A stretch of DNA of 64,000 bases from Calendula officinalis (taxonomy: Eukaryota > Streptophyta > Magnoliopsida > Asterales > Asteraceae), in the NCBI GenBank assembly GCA_963853835.1, contig OY970822.1, positions 49,564,404 through 49,628,403 on the forward strand. The letters run 5' to 3'. Position 1 is the first letter of the stretch, and every line of letters starts with the position of its first letter. Position numbers and translations under genes: made by a program. Below the pieces are notes generated by a model that worked only from the letters and a program-made list of their open reading frames with translations, was not told the DNA's origin and made no database searches. Below, in pieces: positions 23,862 to 39,099 of this stretch.

Positions 23862-26718
23862 GTGAAAAATGTGAAGGTGATTCGGGATTTTGCCGAAGTA
23901 TTTCCCGACGATTTACCGGGATTTTCACCGGAGAGGCAAGTAGAATTCCGTATTGATTTAGTTCCGGGAACGTCGCCGATAGCTCGTGCTCCATACCGTT
24001 TGGCTCCCACTGAAATGCGGGAATTGATGTCGCAAATGAAAGAATTGCTCGACAAGGGATTTATTCATCCTAGTTCGTCTCCATGGGGTGCGCCCGTATT
24101 GTTCGTCAAGAAGAAAGACGATTCGATGAGGATGTGCATTGATTACCGAGAGTTGAATAAGATGACCATTAAGAACCGATACCCGTTGCCTAGAATCGAC
24201 GATTTATTTGATCAACTTCAAGGGGCTAATTATTTCTCAAAGATCGATTTGAGATCGGGTTACCATCAAGTTCGGGTGAAAGAAGGAGACACCGAGAAGA
24301 CGGTGTTTCGTACTCGTTACGGGCATTACGAGTTTTTGGTAATGCCATTCGGGTTGACTAATGCACCGACCATTTTTATGGACCTTATAAATCGGGTTTG
24401 CAAACCATTTTTCGATAAGTTTCTCATCGTATTTATTGACGATATTCTCATTTATCTCAAAAATCGAAAAAGAACACGAAAGTCATCTAAGGCAAACGTC
24501 AGAAATACTACAACGAAAAAAATTGTATGCAAAGTTTTCTAAGTGTGAATTTTGGATTCGAGAAGTCCAATTCCTTGGTCATGTCGTGTCACGAGAAGGA
24601 ATCAAGGTTGACCCGTCAAAGGTTGAAGCGGTGATGAAGTGGGAACCGCCACGAACTCCAACCGAGGTGAGAAGTTTTCTCGGGCTTGCTGGTTATTACC
24701 GCCGATTTATTCAAGACTTTTCTCGAGTGGCGACACCACTCACGTTGTTGACTCGAAAGAGTAGCAAGTTCGTGTGGGGAGAAAAACAAGAAAAGGCGTT
24801 TGCCAAATTGAAGGAGAAGTTGTGTAACGCCCGGTTCTCACGCTACCCGAAGGAATGGAAGACTTTGTTGTTTATAGTGATGCCTTGAATAAGGGATTGG
24901 GTTGTGTTTTGATGCAACGAGGAAAAGTGATTGCCTATGCCTCGAGACAATTAAAGAATGCAGAAGAAAGGTACACGACCCACGATTTGGAATTGGCGGC
25001 GATAGTGTTTGCTTTGAAGTTGTGGAAACACTATTTATATGGTACAAGGTGTACGTTATATACGATCACAAAAGTCTTCAATATGTTTTCACTAAAAAAG
25101 ACTTACATATGAGGCAAAGAAGATGGATCGAATTGATAAACGACTATAATTGTGAAATTGTATACCATGCGGGGAAGGACAATGTGGTAGCCGACGCCTT
25201 AAGCCGAAAAATTCATGAAAAGCCGAATAAAGGGAAATTGACTCGGATTGAAGTAGTCTCGAGTATTGTTGAACGAATCAAGAATGCCCAACGTGAAGTG
25301 ATGGAAAAAGAAGAATTAAGACAAGAACGTTTGGGTAAAAATCAACATTTTGTAGAGAACAAGCCAGGGTTATATACCGTTGGTGGTAGAATTTGGATTC
25401 CCAAGTTCGGGGGTACCCGAAAGGAGTTGTTGAATGATATCCATAAGTCTAAGTATTCGATCCACCCGTGAAGTACAAAAACGTATCAAGATATGAAGAA
25501 GATGTATTGGTGGTCCGGAATGAAAGCAAGAGTGGCAAAGTATATTTCTAAGTGTGCCACATGTGCACAAGTAAAATCCGAGCATCAAGTACCTTACGGG
25601 GTAGCTCAATCATTGCATGTCCCGGCCGGAAAATGGGAAGATATAACAATGGATTTCATTGTTGGATTGCCAAAGACGAGCAAGAACCACGACACCATTT
25701 GGGTCATAGTTGACCGGTTGACCAAAAGTGCATTATTCTTAGCAATTCGGGAAACCATTCCACTCAAAAAATTGGCAAAGTTGTATGTGGATGGAGTGGT
25801 AAGACTTCATGGGGTCCCGTTATCGATTGTGACCGATAGAGATGCGAGGTTCACCTCGAGATTTTGGAGATCGTTACAAGAAGAGTGGGAACAAAATTGC
25901 GGTTGAGTACGGCTTACCACCCGCAAACCGATGGTCAAAGTGAATGAACTATTCAAACGGTTGAAGATATGTTAAGATCGTGTGTATTAGATTTTGGAGG
26001 TAAATGGGATGAACATTTACCATTAGTCGAGTTCTCCTACAATAATAGTTATCATTCGACTATTAAAATTCCGCCTTATGAGGCATTGTATGGAAGGAAA
26101 TGTAGAACTCCATCATGTTGGCTTGAGGCGGGTGAGACGAAACTCACGGGTCCCGAAATTGTGAAAGTGACAAATGAAAAGATTGGAATAATTCAAACCA
26201 ATATGAAAACCGCACAAGACCGACAAAGAAGCTACTCGGGTTTGAAAAAGAGACCATATGATTTAAATGTTGGTGACATGGTGATGTTGAAAGTATCGCC
26301 TTGGGAAGGCGTGATGCGGTTTGGAAAGAAGGGCAAATTGAGCCCAAGTTATGTTGGCCCGTTTAAGATATTGAGTAGAATCGGTTTGCAAGCATTTAAG
26401 TTAGAACTTACACTCAAACTCCAAGGTGTTCACGATACATTTCATGTAAGTTATTAGAAGAAGTTTGTGGGTGAAGTTGAAAATAGCATTCCTTTACAAG
26501 AATTGCGGGTTGATGCCCCAAATCGGTTGATTGAAGAACCCGAAGCAATATTAGAGACAAGGACCAAGAAACTTCGGAATAAAGAGATTGAATTGGTGTT
26601 GGTCAAGTGGAAGAGTTCCCTTGGACCGAACTTGACTTGGGAAGTCAAGGATGAGATTCGAAAGAGATACCCGAACTTTATAAACTATGATGAGATTCCA
26701 AGGACGAAATCTTCTTAA
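23862..26718 (+). pseudogene. pol of the Ty3 element (RT, RNase H, integrase, chromodomain), broken
   Basis: Reverse transcriptase spans about 23900-24470, with KIDLRSGYHQ and the catalytic FIDDILIY. RNase H follows (VYSDALNKGLG, ADALSRK; 24860-25210). Integrase has an HHCC region (CATCAQVKSEH, 25555), TMDFIVGLPK, VDRLTKSALF and a TDRDARFTS block, then LPLVEFSYNNSYHS and the GPFKIL module. The C-terminus (26560-26715, LVLVKWKSS..TWEVKDEIRKRYP) is chromodomain-like. Breaks: frameshifts near 24455, 24835, 25050 and 25895, and stops at about 25470, 25943 and 26457. Confidence 0.9.
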
Positions 26719-26730
26719 GGGGTAGACAGC
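26713..26730 (+). other. Polypurine tract of the Ty3 element
   Basis: TTCTTAAGGGGTAGACAG directly precedes the 3' LTR. An equivalent tract (TATTAAGGGGTGGATAG) precedes the 3' LTR of the second Ty3 element at 51310-51327. Confidence 0.75.
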
Positions 26731-29056
<2,326 letters not shown>

Positions 29057-30398
29057 AAAAAAAAACCCTAAATCTAATATGCCGCCCCTCTCAAGTTCGC
29101 TTCATCCATCGGTGCTCTTCGCACTTCAGACGACCATCTCCGGCCACACCAATGCAGACCCCAACAACCGCCAAACCGCAATCCACCAGCACCGCACCGC
29201 ACAACCGCATCACACAAGCGCACCTGCATTTTCTTCTTCTTCTCCTCCACTTTCAACTCGATTTTCAGCCGCACCCGTAATTTCGGCGACCACTCAAAAC
29301 TGCAATTCCAGATCCGTACTTGAGGGTTTTTCAATTAATGGTTTTTCAGTCGCTTCGATCTGCAGTTTTATGAAAGCTTGTGGTTTCTTGCGACCATCTT
29401 CGGATCAAGAATGGTTTTTTGCGCCGAAGTCGGCCGGATCTAGGGTTTCACTTCTTTTTTCTTTGTTCATCTTTTATTCATTTTGTTTATATTTTTTTTC
29501 TGTAAATTGACTCCCAAGTCATTTTAATCCCAATATCTCAAACAACCACATTTGATTAATTTGTATATTTCCAACAGGTTTATGTTCCTCAAGCGATTTT
29601 ATTAACAAGTTCCAGAATCATGGTAGAAGACCATGATAAAGAGATGGTTGACATCAAGCAATTTAACAAACTTTGAAGGAATCACTTGAAATTGCAGAAA
29701 AATGTTCAAAAGAAAAATATGAAAGAAAGCTTCTAATTTTGATATTAATTTTGATAGTTTATGTGTCTTATTAATTTTATATATGTTCCTTACATGAATG
29801 ATTGTTTATTTGAATCCAAACAATCTCAAAGTTTAAACCAAGTATCAATTCTTCAGATTTGTTCATCAATGATCATCATTCACCATATTTATGAAAAGTA
29901 AAGATAACCATGGGTAGAAGGATGTGTTCATTAGTAATCAATGTTCATCATATTTCATCAGTTTGTAATTTCAGATTTGTATGAGTCTAAGGTTTCAGTT
30001 CATAGTTTGTAACTTTGTTCATTCGTGAATTGTTCACCAAATATTTACGTATTGTACGGTAGTTAATAATGAATTAGTAAGTTTTTTTTATAAATATGTT
30101 CATTAGTGAATATGTAAATATGTTCATCAACAAAGGTTAAAAAATAGTTGTTAATTTTTATGTGTTCATCAGTGAACATATACGAATTGCAATATTAACA
30201 TACGAATCACTGGATTAAGATCTTAAAAAATAACGTGTAGGTAACGATTTAATTATTGTAATTTTGGAAACTGAATTTGGTATTAATAAAAAGATTTTTA
30301 ATGTCAAAAAGACTACAATACCCTTTTGAATTAAAAACTAATTAATTGAAATGATTGGTCAGAAAGTAGTTCTCGCAATAATATTAATATATATATAC

Positions 30399-32202
30399 TA
30401 CATCAATACCGTCTAGTGGTCACCTATTGTGACCCTATCGATCTTGCTTTCCTAGCAAACATATCTAGTATCTAAACATATAGGTACCAGAAGCACAATC
30501 ATATCTGGTACATAAACATTTATGTACTAGAAGCACAACATATCTAATACATAAACATATATGTACTGGAATCATACCACGACTAGTACGTAAACATATG
30601 CGTACTAGAAGTCCATACGTGTCTGGTGTATAAACATATATACACTCGTCGCAGTGATCGGGGATCCCCCGCGTCACCACCATTTATCTTTTATCATAAC
30701 CTAACAGTTATGCCAGTCAAAGCATTCGGCTATCACATCAAACATCAAACAAGTTAGTTATCTATTAATAACAATATATAAATAGTTCAACATAGCGTGA
30801 ACGTACCCATGTAGTCCCATGGACTCGATCTTTAGCAACTCACACATACTTCTACCTCTATGAACCATAGGAGGTCCATATTTACTTATTTCGTAAGGTA
30901 CATTTCTTATTTTATCGATATCATAATACTTTTATCTCTTCTTTGACTATAATACATATTTATTACTACTCACATCATATTCATTTTCATATATATACGT
31001 TCTTCACTTTTATTAGTAAATCTTACTAATATATACTCGTTACTATAAAATCATTGCCACTTGCTTTACTAATACATATTTATTAATAAAGATTCAGTAT
31101 ACATTCTCTCAATCAATTACTTCATTATTATGGTTCATTAATAAGGATTCCATAATTACTTTAGTTTATCATATTTACTTCCAATATCATCAATCATACT
31201 AGACATATTCTAGTATCACATTATACCTACTTTCTTATATTTTCAGTAACTATTTTTATCAAAACATTTATTAATAAAGACCCATAAAATATCATACGTA
31301 TTTTCAAAAATTCTTTGCTATGTAGCTAGTTTTAAAGTCTCATATACTCACCTTAACAATCATTGCTCCAAGTGCGTTCCTCAAACACAATCATTTCTTC
31401 CCAATGTGTTAGCACCTTTCCAAGACTTCACCAAAAGCCCTATTATACAATCACAACTTGTTCAACAACAAATACTACTAATAATGAGCCCTTTTACTAT
31501 TAGAAATCCTTTAATAACACTTTCCCCCAATTTTGGTAATTTCCAAAACCCTAGGTTTAACCAATTTTAAGATTCTTACAAATCTTAAGCATACACTTGT
31601 TTCCTTTGCTAAAATATCATCTATTAAGTGTATACAACCTTTATATAACCATTAATCAAAAACCCAAGAACTAGGGTTTCATACCCAAGCTTCCAAACCC
31701 ATAGATCTAAAGCTACAACTACAAAGAAGTGGAGATTTACCTTTAATCTTCCACTAGGAGTGTAGATACACAAGATTTGAGGTGAAAATCAGCTCCAAAC
31801 ACCTCTTTACACTCGGAATTCATATAAGCACTTGAGAGAGAAAGTTTGGGAAGGAAGATGTGTTCAAATGAGCCAAATCCCGATTTGTGACATGTTTAGC
31901 GACGATCGCGTCGCTAACTGCAGGATAGCGTCGCTAAAACCATGCCCGCGCTATTTCGCGACAATATAGTGTCGCTATCTTCGACGCTATTTCCGGATCG
32001 CGAATACTTTGGTCGCTAATTCGATTCGCTGCTTGAAACTCGCCCACTTTCGCGTGGCTAACCCAGATATCGACCTTGTTTCAACCCGGTTTCGTCCTTA
32101 ACCATATCAAACGATGCCCAAATGACACGAAACCAATTCCCACGTGTTTTAAACGATTTATCCTTATTTACATATCTTTACATAATTATTCGGTTCGCTA
32201 CA
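30399..32202 (-). mobile_element. Truncated Ty3 LTR, minus strand
   Basis: On the minus strand it starts TGTAGCGAACCGAAT at 32202. It follows the same order as the LTRs at 45176 and 51328: TTGGTTTCGTGTCATTTGG, a dyad module (31885-32045), AACCCTAG leader text, a GGGGGATCCCCG palindrome (30659-30671), a hairpin cluster (30465-30640), TCGATAGGGTCACAATAGG, then TA. The part beyond the TA tract, including the LTR 3' end, is missing. Confidence 0.85.
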
Positions 32203-32283
32203 ACGAGTGTTTTAGTTTTCAGATACGATGATTTTTCTGTTAAAAAGTATATGTGAGGCATTCTAACATTGTCATAAATTAAA

Positions 32284-32312
32284 TTAGTAGGATATCCGTA
32301 TAATACGGCGAG
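32284..32312 (-). other. Helitron 3' terminus
   Basis: On the minus strand the hairpin CCGTAT-T-ATACGG is followed by ATATCCTA and CTAA, then T. It is a good Helitron 3' end, but the 5' end was not found. Confidence 0.55.
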
Positions 32313-32319
32313 ATATACC

Positions 32320-33467
32320 ATATATGGCGTTATGTGAATTTAGTGTGTCTATGTATTTTAATTAATGTTGATGAATACCACATATCAATCAAATTTAATT
32401 ATTGTTTTATTTCATTTTCACACCAAATATAAGGAAAACAAGCATAAAGTTTGGTCATGTCAGTTTCTTGTAATATATACGCCAACGATAAAAATCTAAC
32501 GACCAATTAAAAATAACTTGTTCAAAAAAAATGGGGACCCTTTTGTTGATGTAAGATGCTTTAATTCCTTGTGGAAAGGAAATCCATAACTTTTAGTAGT
32601 ATGAAACATATTGAAATATTGGACATGTAAACAAGTATATATGTTATGGTATAATGATTTTTGTTATTGTATTAATATAACTTTACCTTTAAAGATATAA
32701 TTTTGATCTAATTAGATTACGTGGTTAGTTCTGATGGGATTCATTAATCATTATACTTGTGGGTCATAAACATATTTTGTCTAATAAGGTCATTAGTTAG
32801 TTATAAAACCTGACATCTCTTTTATGTGTTAGCGATTCTCTCGACGATACACATATATTTATCACCACGTCAATATGACTTTGTGTCATTGTTGAGTAAT
32901 GTCACATACCCCTAAAATGACCAATAGATGTTCTGATGCAGTTTGTTGTTGTTATCAGGGTCAGCCTAAAAGGTATTCCAAATATGTATAAATATATTTC
33001 TCAATTTTTTCTTTCATATACATTAGCATTAGTTTTTAGTATTTTATTGACCCAAGTAATATTATGTAATATTGTTTATTGCGGGATTACAAACTAACAG
33101 CCGCAATGAAAATTTATAAGTTTTGCATTTATAATTACGAGTTTTCGAAGAATATGACTAACATGACAGATAAAGTAGAGGGATTTTTGGGAGCATCTTG
33201 GCCATCGAACTCAAAGGAAAGATGGGTTAAAGTTAATGATCTAAAAATGATCAAAACCACACATCATGACATCATTACCGTCATGACTTTATCTTTATAT
33301 GGTTATACCCCATTTTCGTAGGAATCAATATGAGCAACTACTAAAAATTGACATATCGATCGTCATAGTAGGGGCTCTCTCATAAATATAATATTTTATC
33401 ATATTATAATATTTTATAGATGTCATATCATAAAGTATCCAAGAATTGTAAATGGCAAATGATTTCT
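32320..33467. other. AT-rich DNA, no gene recognised
   Basis: An 80-codon open frame at 33079-33321 has no recognisable domain and no support. I treat it as chance. Confidence 0.45.
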
Positions 33468-33747
33468 TATATTACCTTCTTATCAAAATGAGTGATACAT
33501 ACATTTTTTCATTTACGGGTGTTTCAAAATAAGTGATACACTTTAAAAGTTACATTATCTGGCAAAAATGTGGGACACAACTTCCACTTACTATCTACAT
33601 TAAAAATTGAAATTACCCATATACCTTTATCTTTACTATTAAAATTTATTAATATCACTTTATTCAAGAAAATAACTATCTATTTTAATCTTTTACCTAA
33701 AAACCCGTGAAATGTCAAATGTATCACTTATTGTGATACGGAGGTAG
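33468..33747. mobile_element. Stowaway-type MITE, decayed
   Basis: The right end GTGATACGGAGGTAGTA and the left end TACCTTCTTATCAAAATGAG are imperfect inverted repeats of the CCTCCGTATCAAAATAAGTGA type. Same family as 34687-35000. Confidence 0.7.
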
Positions 33748-33867
33748 TATTTTTTATAAGTACGTATTACTTATGTTCTTCAAATTAAAAAAACGTGATT
33801 TAAAACCAGGAGGGTTCATTCTATATGGGATGTTGATTTTCAAATGATAATTTCGTATCAAGTACAA

Positions 33868-34105
33868 ATGTATGTTCGTTCGCAACGGTATATGTATATT
33901 TTATTTTGATTATATTAAATACATGTCAAATGTATGTTCGTTATCAACGGTATATGTATATTTTATTTTGATTATATTCTCTATATATACATTAGTCGTA
34001 GGTTATTACTGTTCATTAGGAAGTAAAACACCGTTTGATTTTCAACCAGTAATAAATGACCATCTATTGAAAACTCCGTAATAAATGACCATCTGTTGAA
34101 AAACT
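33868..34105. repeat. Two local tandem duplications
   Basis: A 64-base unit starting GTATGTTCGTT is present at about 33871 and 33934, with few differences. Further on, a 27-29-base unit AATAAATGACCATCT.. is duplicated at about 34050 and 34080. Confidence 0.75.
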
Positions 34106-34686
34106 CCGTTTTAAATGAGATTGTGATACTATGTGCTTGATTCCACTGATAGTAACATGGAGCAAGACATCTAATTGGACAAAATATTTTTTAAATTATT
34201 TAATCCACTACATCTGCTTTTTTTTGTTTGCATGCAGGATAAAAGTGTTTTATCAATTAATCAACTTATTCCCTTTTACACTCTCTTCATAGTTTATTTT
34301 TTTTAATTTGTGGGCATAAATATTACATGTACTACACAATTATAAATAACTGTTATCTGCTTATATAAACAAAATATTATTATTATTATGAATTAAATAA
34401 AAAATCGAATTATAATTATGAAGTAAATAAAAAATCTAGATTAAAATAGTTTAATCAAATATGATGTGATAACTATTATGAAAACATGAGGGTTGGTCAT
34501 GTATTCTTGAATATTTATATTTAACGAACATTTATTTAAGAAAAATAAATGGTAGAAAGCAACTTAAAACATATGATAAGCTAAGTAGCTGACAATTTGA
34601 ATTTACAATGTTTTATGTATAAATAATAAGTAAGAGCAAAAATTGATAAATTTTAAGAATTAATTAAATGTTAGCAAGTATATATA

Positions 34687-35000
34687 CTTCCTCCGTATTA
34701 AAATAAGTGACACACTTTTTATTTTGGGGTGTACCAAAATAAGTGACACACTTTGAAAATTTTCCTTATTTGGTAAAAATTGTGGGACCCATAACCACTA
34801 AATATCCACTTTAATAAAGTGAAAATTACCCTTATACCCTTACTTTTACTTTTAAAACTCATTAATATCACTTTATTCAAGAAAAGTGGGACCTATTCTC
34901 CACTAACTATGTACTTTAATCTATTTTAACATCTACTTTAATCTTTTACCTCAAAAAACGTGTAAGCCAATTTGTATCACTTATTTTGATACAGAGGAAG
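34687..35000. mobile_element. Stowaway-type MITE (314 bp)
   Basis: Ends CTTCCTCCGTATTAAAATAA and TTATTTTGATACAGAGGAAG, flanked by TA on both sides. Confidence 0.85.
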
Positions 35001-35118
35001 TATATATTTTATTAAAGTTAATTTATATTAATAATTCGTATGTTAGTAATAGTATTGCCTTTAAAAAATCGAAGTATTGTAGTTTTATATATTTCTTCCG
35101 ACAAAAATAAAAAACAAA

Positions 35119-35148
35119 AGCTCGCAGCGAAGCGCGATTACCACTGTA
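35119..35148 (+). other. Degenerate Helitron 3' end
   Basis: GCTCGCAGCGAAGCGCGATTACCACTGT has the hairpin and subterminal text of a Helitron 3' end, but CTGT stands where CTAG would be expected. Confidence 0.35.
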
Positions 35149-35306
35149 CTTGTTAAATACATGTCAAATATTCAGCTTTCCCATAAAACTTTTTTTTTAT
35201 TTGTATTTATATATGATGAACCTAAGAGTACAAGAAATGGTGATATTGTATCTATAATATTCTTGTGAGAACATTGTTGCTGAAAAAGTATAGGAGCATA
35301 AGGCAA

Positions 35307-35480
35307 TAGGGGTGAGCAGAAAAAGAGAGTAACCGGAATCGGAACCGTTTCGGAACCAGATGTTCCGGACCAGGAACCTGTTAGGAGGTTCCGGTTCTGG
35401 TTCCTAAAATCATGGAACCGCCAAAAGAGGTTCCGGTTCTCAAAATTAAGGAACCTGGAACCGGCAGTTACACGATATGT
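35307..35480. repeat. hAT-like end with GGTTCCGG-word array (left part)
   Basis: TAGGGGTGAGCAG opens the stretch, followed by alternating CCGGAACC and GGTTCCGG words. A second block of the same words lies at 39100-39240. The two blocks may be one element split by the Helitron at 35510-38772. The right TIR was not found. Confidence 0.5.
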
Positions 35481-35745
35481 TTTTATTTGAATATATAATA
35501 TATACTATACTAGCCTATAACCGGGATACATCACGGACGACTTGTAATAATTTAATGATATATGTTTGTAAACAAAATTATACGAAAGAGGTGGATAAAA
35601 AACAACCCAATATTTTAACGATACTTGCATATCTCATTTTATCGTAAAAATTGTAGACAAAATTTATAATATAATATATGTTGTTTACAAACAATTTCAA
35701 ATTTTTGTAAAACTTCATGGTAAACAACGTTCAACGTGTTGTAAG

Positions 35746-37230
35746 TCACTTTCCCATCTTTAAGACTTTACGGCTTATAACTCTAGACACAACAACGTAA
35801 CGTTGACCATGAGTGAAGACAGGCTGAGGTAAGAAGATACCTACATTTGAAAGTGATTGTCCTTGAATTTTATTGATAGTCAGAGCAAAACAAAGTGAAA
35901 CAGGAAATCGACGTCTATTTATCTTCACTGGTAGTCTTTTTTCTGAAGGGCTAAATCTCAAACGTGATATTAAAGTTTCATTTCCTATATTTGTTCCTAT
36001 TATTATTTGCGCTTTAATGACATGTTCACGAAGACTAAGTACTCTTAGTCTTGTTCCATTACACAATCCGGATGTTTGATCAATGTTTCGTATAAGCATA
36101 ACTGGTGCACCGACTTTAAGAGTTAACATGTGGTTAGGTATCCCTGAAAGTTTTAGACTATTAATTATTTCTAGTGAGTAGTAAGAATCTGTGTAATTAC
36201 TATCTAGGCATTCAGTTTCACATATACTATCCGAACTGTAGTAATCTGCATGCTGACCAGGAATCCTTGACATTAAATGGTCATTAATTACTCCCACTAC
36301 TTCATGCGTAGGTGCAAGGATCGCTGTTTCTTAAAAATAATTACGATCAGATAATTTTTGAATAAAATTGGGATTAACAAATTCCATGAGATTAACGACG
36401 TCGGTTATAAGCAAATCATCAGGAATATCGATAGTGGCCTCACCATCATTAGGACCCCCTAAAACGCCATCTCCTAATTTAAGGATCCAATCACCAAATT
36501 CCTTAATGTCCTCAATATTAGACTCTGCATAACCCTGTCTAAGTCGCATGTTTGTCGCTCATTTTAGTAATGTACAATCATTCCATATGTAAGACGAATT
36601 TAGTGATGCATGTACAATGTCTTGTCTGCTTCCTGAAGGAATAATCGGAAGTATCTGCCTGAAATAACATCTAAACACAATAACTTTACCACCAAAAGGG
36701 AGGTTTTTTTGTGTCGGGCATGGTATATCCAATAATATCTCTTAATGAATGCCTCGAAACAATGTATGTGCATCATAGGTGCTTCGTCCCATATTATTAA
36801 ATATTATTAAAGATATCCAATAATATCTCTTAATGAATGCCTCGAAACAGTGTATGTGCATCAGTACCTGATGTTATTGAAAGGAAAAAAAATTGAATAT
36901 TACAAAAGTAGTGTGATTAATAAACGAAATAAGATTCATACCTGATGATACTGAACATAAAGAGTCTTCGTTTACATTTATTGGGATTGAAAATCTTGAA
37001 TGTGCAGTTCTACCACCAGCTAATAGTAAAGAAGAGATGCCACTGGATGTGACATTCATACATATATCGCGTTTACACCTGACAGATGCGGATAACATTT
37101 TCCATATATATGTCTTCCCAGTACCACCATAACCGTAAGGAAAGAAAACACCGCCTTTCTTGTTTTGAATTGCATACATAACCCTTTCATGAACAATTTT
37201 CCGTTCTTGAGTTAGACTTGGAAACAACAT
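35746..37230 (-). pseudogene. Pif1-type Helitron helicase, broken
   Basis: On the minus strand the Walker A motif GYGGTGKT lies about 37115-37140, in the fragment starting at 37230. A middle fragment is at 36549-36331. The C-terminal part (36297-35746) has LKVGAPVMLIRN and INKIQGQSLSNVGIFLPQPV, the late helicase motifs of Pif1/Helitron proteins. Fragments are separated by stops and by an inserted tandem duplication at 36727-36862. This DNA unwinding subunit would normally be fused to the Rep nuclease, which is missing here. Confidence 0.88.
36727..36862. repeat. Tandem duplication inside the helicase remnant
   Basis: A segment of about 47 bases beginning ATCCAATAATATCTCTTAAT occurs at 36727 and again at about 36813, differing at only a few sites. 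Confidence 0.8.
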
Positions 37231-37727
37231 GTCGTGTTCTACAGTAAGTTTGTGTCATAGCATATTTCGTCGTGTATTAGCCTATTTGGGTGCATTTCCA
37301 AATATTCCATATTAGGCAAAGGCATTCCATTGATTGAACTTAAGCTGCTACATTTTTACGAAGGATATTGTCTATATGCTGCAAACATTAATTGTATCTA
37401 TGTCATTCTCTGATTTGTAAATCTGCAATAAAAAATTATTGTGTATAGCGATTCATACAATATATAATTACTAATAGTGGTTTGGGAAAATAATATAGTA
37501 ATACATATAAAATAAACTAAATTGGTTGAAATTAAATGAATATATTATTTACTATTAAACTAAAATGAATAATTACTTACCTAGTCTTGAAGTGTCAATC
37601 GTAACATTTCACTCTGTCTTTTGTCAAATAATTTGGTTTCTAATAATTTGGTTTCTAAATCTCCCACTGATAGGAGTTGTCCAATAATGTCTGATTAAAA
37701 AATTAGTGTTAGAAATCATAATATTAA

Positions 37728-37937
37728 TTATATGAATATACAAAAAAAATTATAAATTTCTTCGCACGGTTTCACAAGAGTCGTTTTATTAAATTTTGAT
37801 TCTGGTTTCGTTGTAACAACCAATGGCCTCTGCAATATTGCCTTCGTTGTAAAGTTAGAAATCAAAATAGAACTTCCTTCGTTGATATTGTTAACAAACT
37901 TGGGGCAAAACTCATTTGGAATGTAGGCATGAATCAT
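37728..37937 (-). pseudogene. RPA1-like OB-fold (DUF223-type) fragment
   Basis: The readable part is about 69 residues: IHAYIPNEFCPKF, then EGSSILISNFT and KFNKTTLVKPCEE. This matches the pattern of plant RPA70-like N-terminal OB folds, which autonomous plant Helitrons often carry besides RepHel. It lies upstream of the helicase remnant on the same strand and is only a fragment. Confidence 0.6.
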
Positions 37938-38129
37938 ATTTAACTAAAATTTTAAATTCTTTTAAATTCTATCAAGTCCTTATTCAAAGTTTAAAATTTT
38001 AAAGTTTTAAAGATTTAGAGTTTTATATAAAAAATTACTTTTTAAATTTGGAATATTAAATGGTATAATTTCAGGATATAGCTAATATCAAGTCCTTAAA
38101 TTCTGAAATATTTAATTTCTTAAATTATT

Positions 38130-38411
38130 CTCCCTCCGTCCCACAAAAAAAATTCTCATTTGACTTGGGTACATATTTTTAGGAGATAATTGGTGGTGGG
38201 GTATTTGGTAATAAATTTGATTAAAATATATGATTAGTTTAGAGATTGACATAAAGTTAGTGAGAAACTTTAAAAATAATGATAAAAAATGACATAAAGT
38301 TAATGAGATAATATTGATTTATTAAGTAGGTCCCTCCAATTCTCAAATGAGAAGTTTTTTTTTGGACAAATTTTTTGGGTGAAATGAGAAGTTTTTTTGG
38401 GACGGAGGAAG
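38130..38411. mobile_element. Stowaway MITE inside the Helitron
   Basis: CTCCCTCCGTCCCACAAAAA at the left end and TTTTTTGGGACGGAGGAAG at the right, the same family as 8276-8518. TA is present on the right; the left flank has decayed to TT. Confidence 0.82.
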
Positions 38412-39099
38412 TATAATTTTTATCAAATTTTAAATTTTAATAAGGAAGGAAACTGATAATGAATCCTTGATAAGGGAGGGATAAGTAAGGAAACGAAAAA
38501 TTTATTTAATAAAATTACCGATTTTAATAAATTTAATAAAATTCCTTGATAATGAATTGTATTGGTATACAATTTCGGAATATATCCCATATAAAGTCCA
38601 TAAATTTGAATTGTTTTTATTTAAATTCAGAATATCTTAAATGTTTTGTACATGGATTAGGTTGATCTCAAAAGGGTTACGTAGAATGCTTTCATTGGTG
38701 GATGATTAATGACGTGGCAAAGGTGACGTGGATTAGTTGGCGTGGCACGTTTTCTTTTATTAGAGATAGAGATTATACTTTATTAAATAGATTTATGATT
38801 ATCTAATGTAAAATAGTAGTCCAAGTAAAAATATAAAATTGCCCTTACTCATTATAATTGAGCCAGAAATTGGATGAGACATTCACTCGTCGTGAGGTCG
38901 TATCTTTGTGACAGACTTTCACACGAATCACACATTTACTATGTTTTTATCGTTATTATTCACTTATTTCTATTTTGAACAATATTCGTAATCGTTGAAC
39001 TATATTTAAAACCATTAAACGATATTTGTAAACGTTGGTTTGTGTGATTTATTGTCTTTTTTATTTAGTAAGTAATGTTAAATTTTTTTGATTTTTGAG

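Larger units (their letters stand above)
35510..38772 (-). mobile_element. Helitron with both termini (3.26 kb)
   Basis: On the minus strand the 5' end is TCTCTATCTCTAATAAAAG, preceded by A. The 3' end has the hairpin CCGTGA-TGTA-TCCCGG, then TTATAGG and CTAG, followed by T. It carries broken coding remnants of a Pif1-type helicase and an RPA-like protein, and a Stowaway MITE (38130-38411). The Rep/HUH nuclease part was not recognised, so it is an internally deleted copy. Confidence 0.82.

Noticed and set aside
29079..29510. Plastid-targeted protein gene suggested by a Ser/Pro-rich start
   Set aside because: It lies inside a repeated (TA)n-flanked element, has no known domain, and its tail is a T-rich hydrophobic stretch.
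33079..33321. Small gene of 80 codons
   Set aside because: No motif, no splice or promoter support, and AT-rich surroundings.
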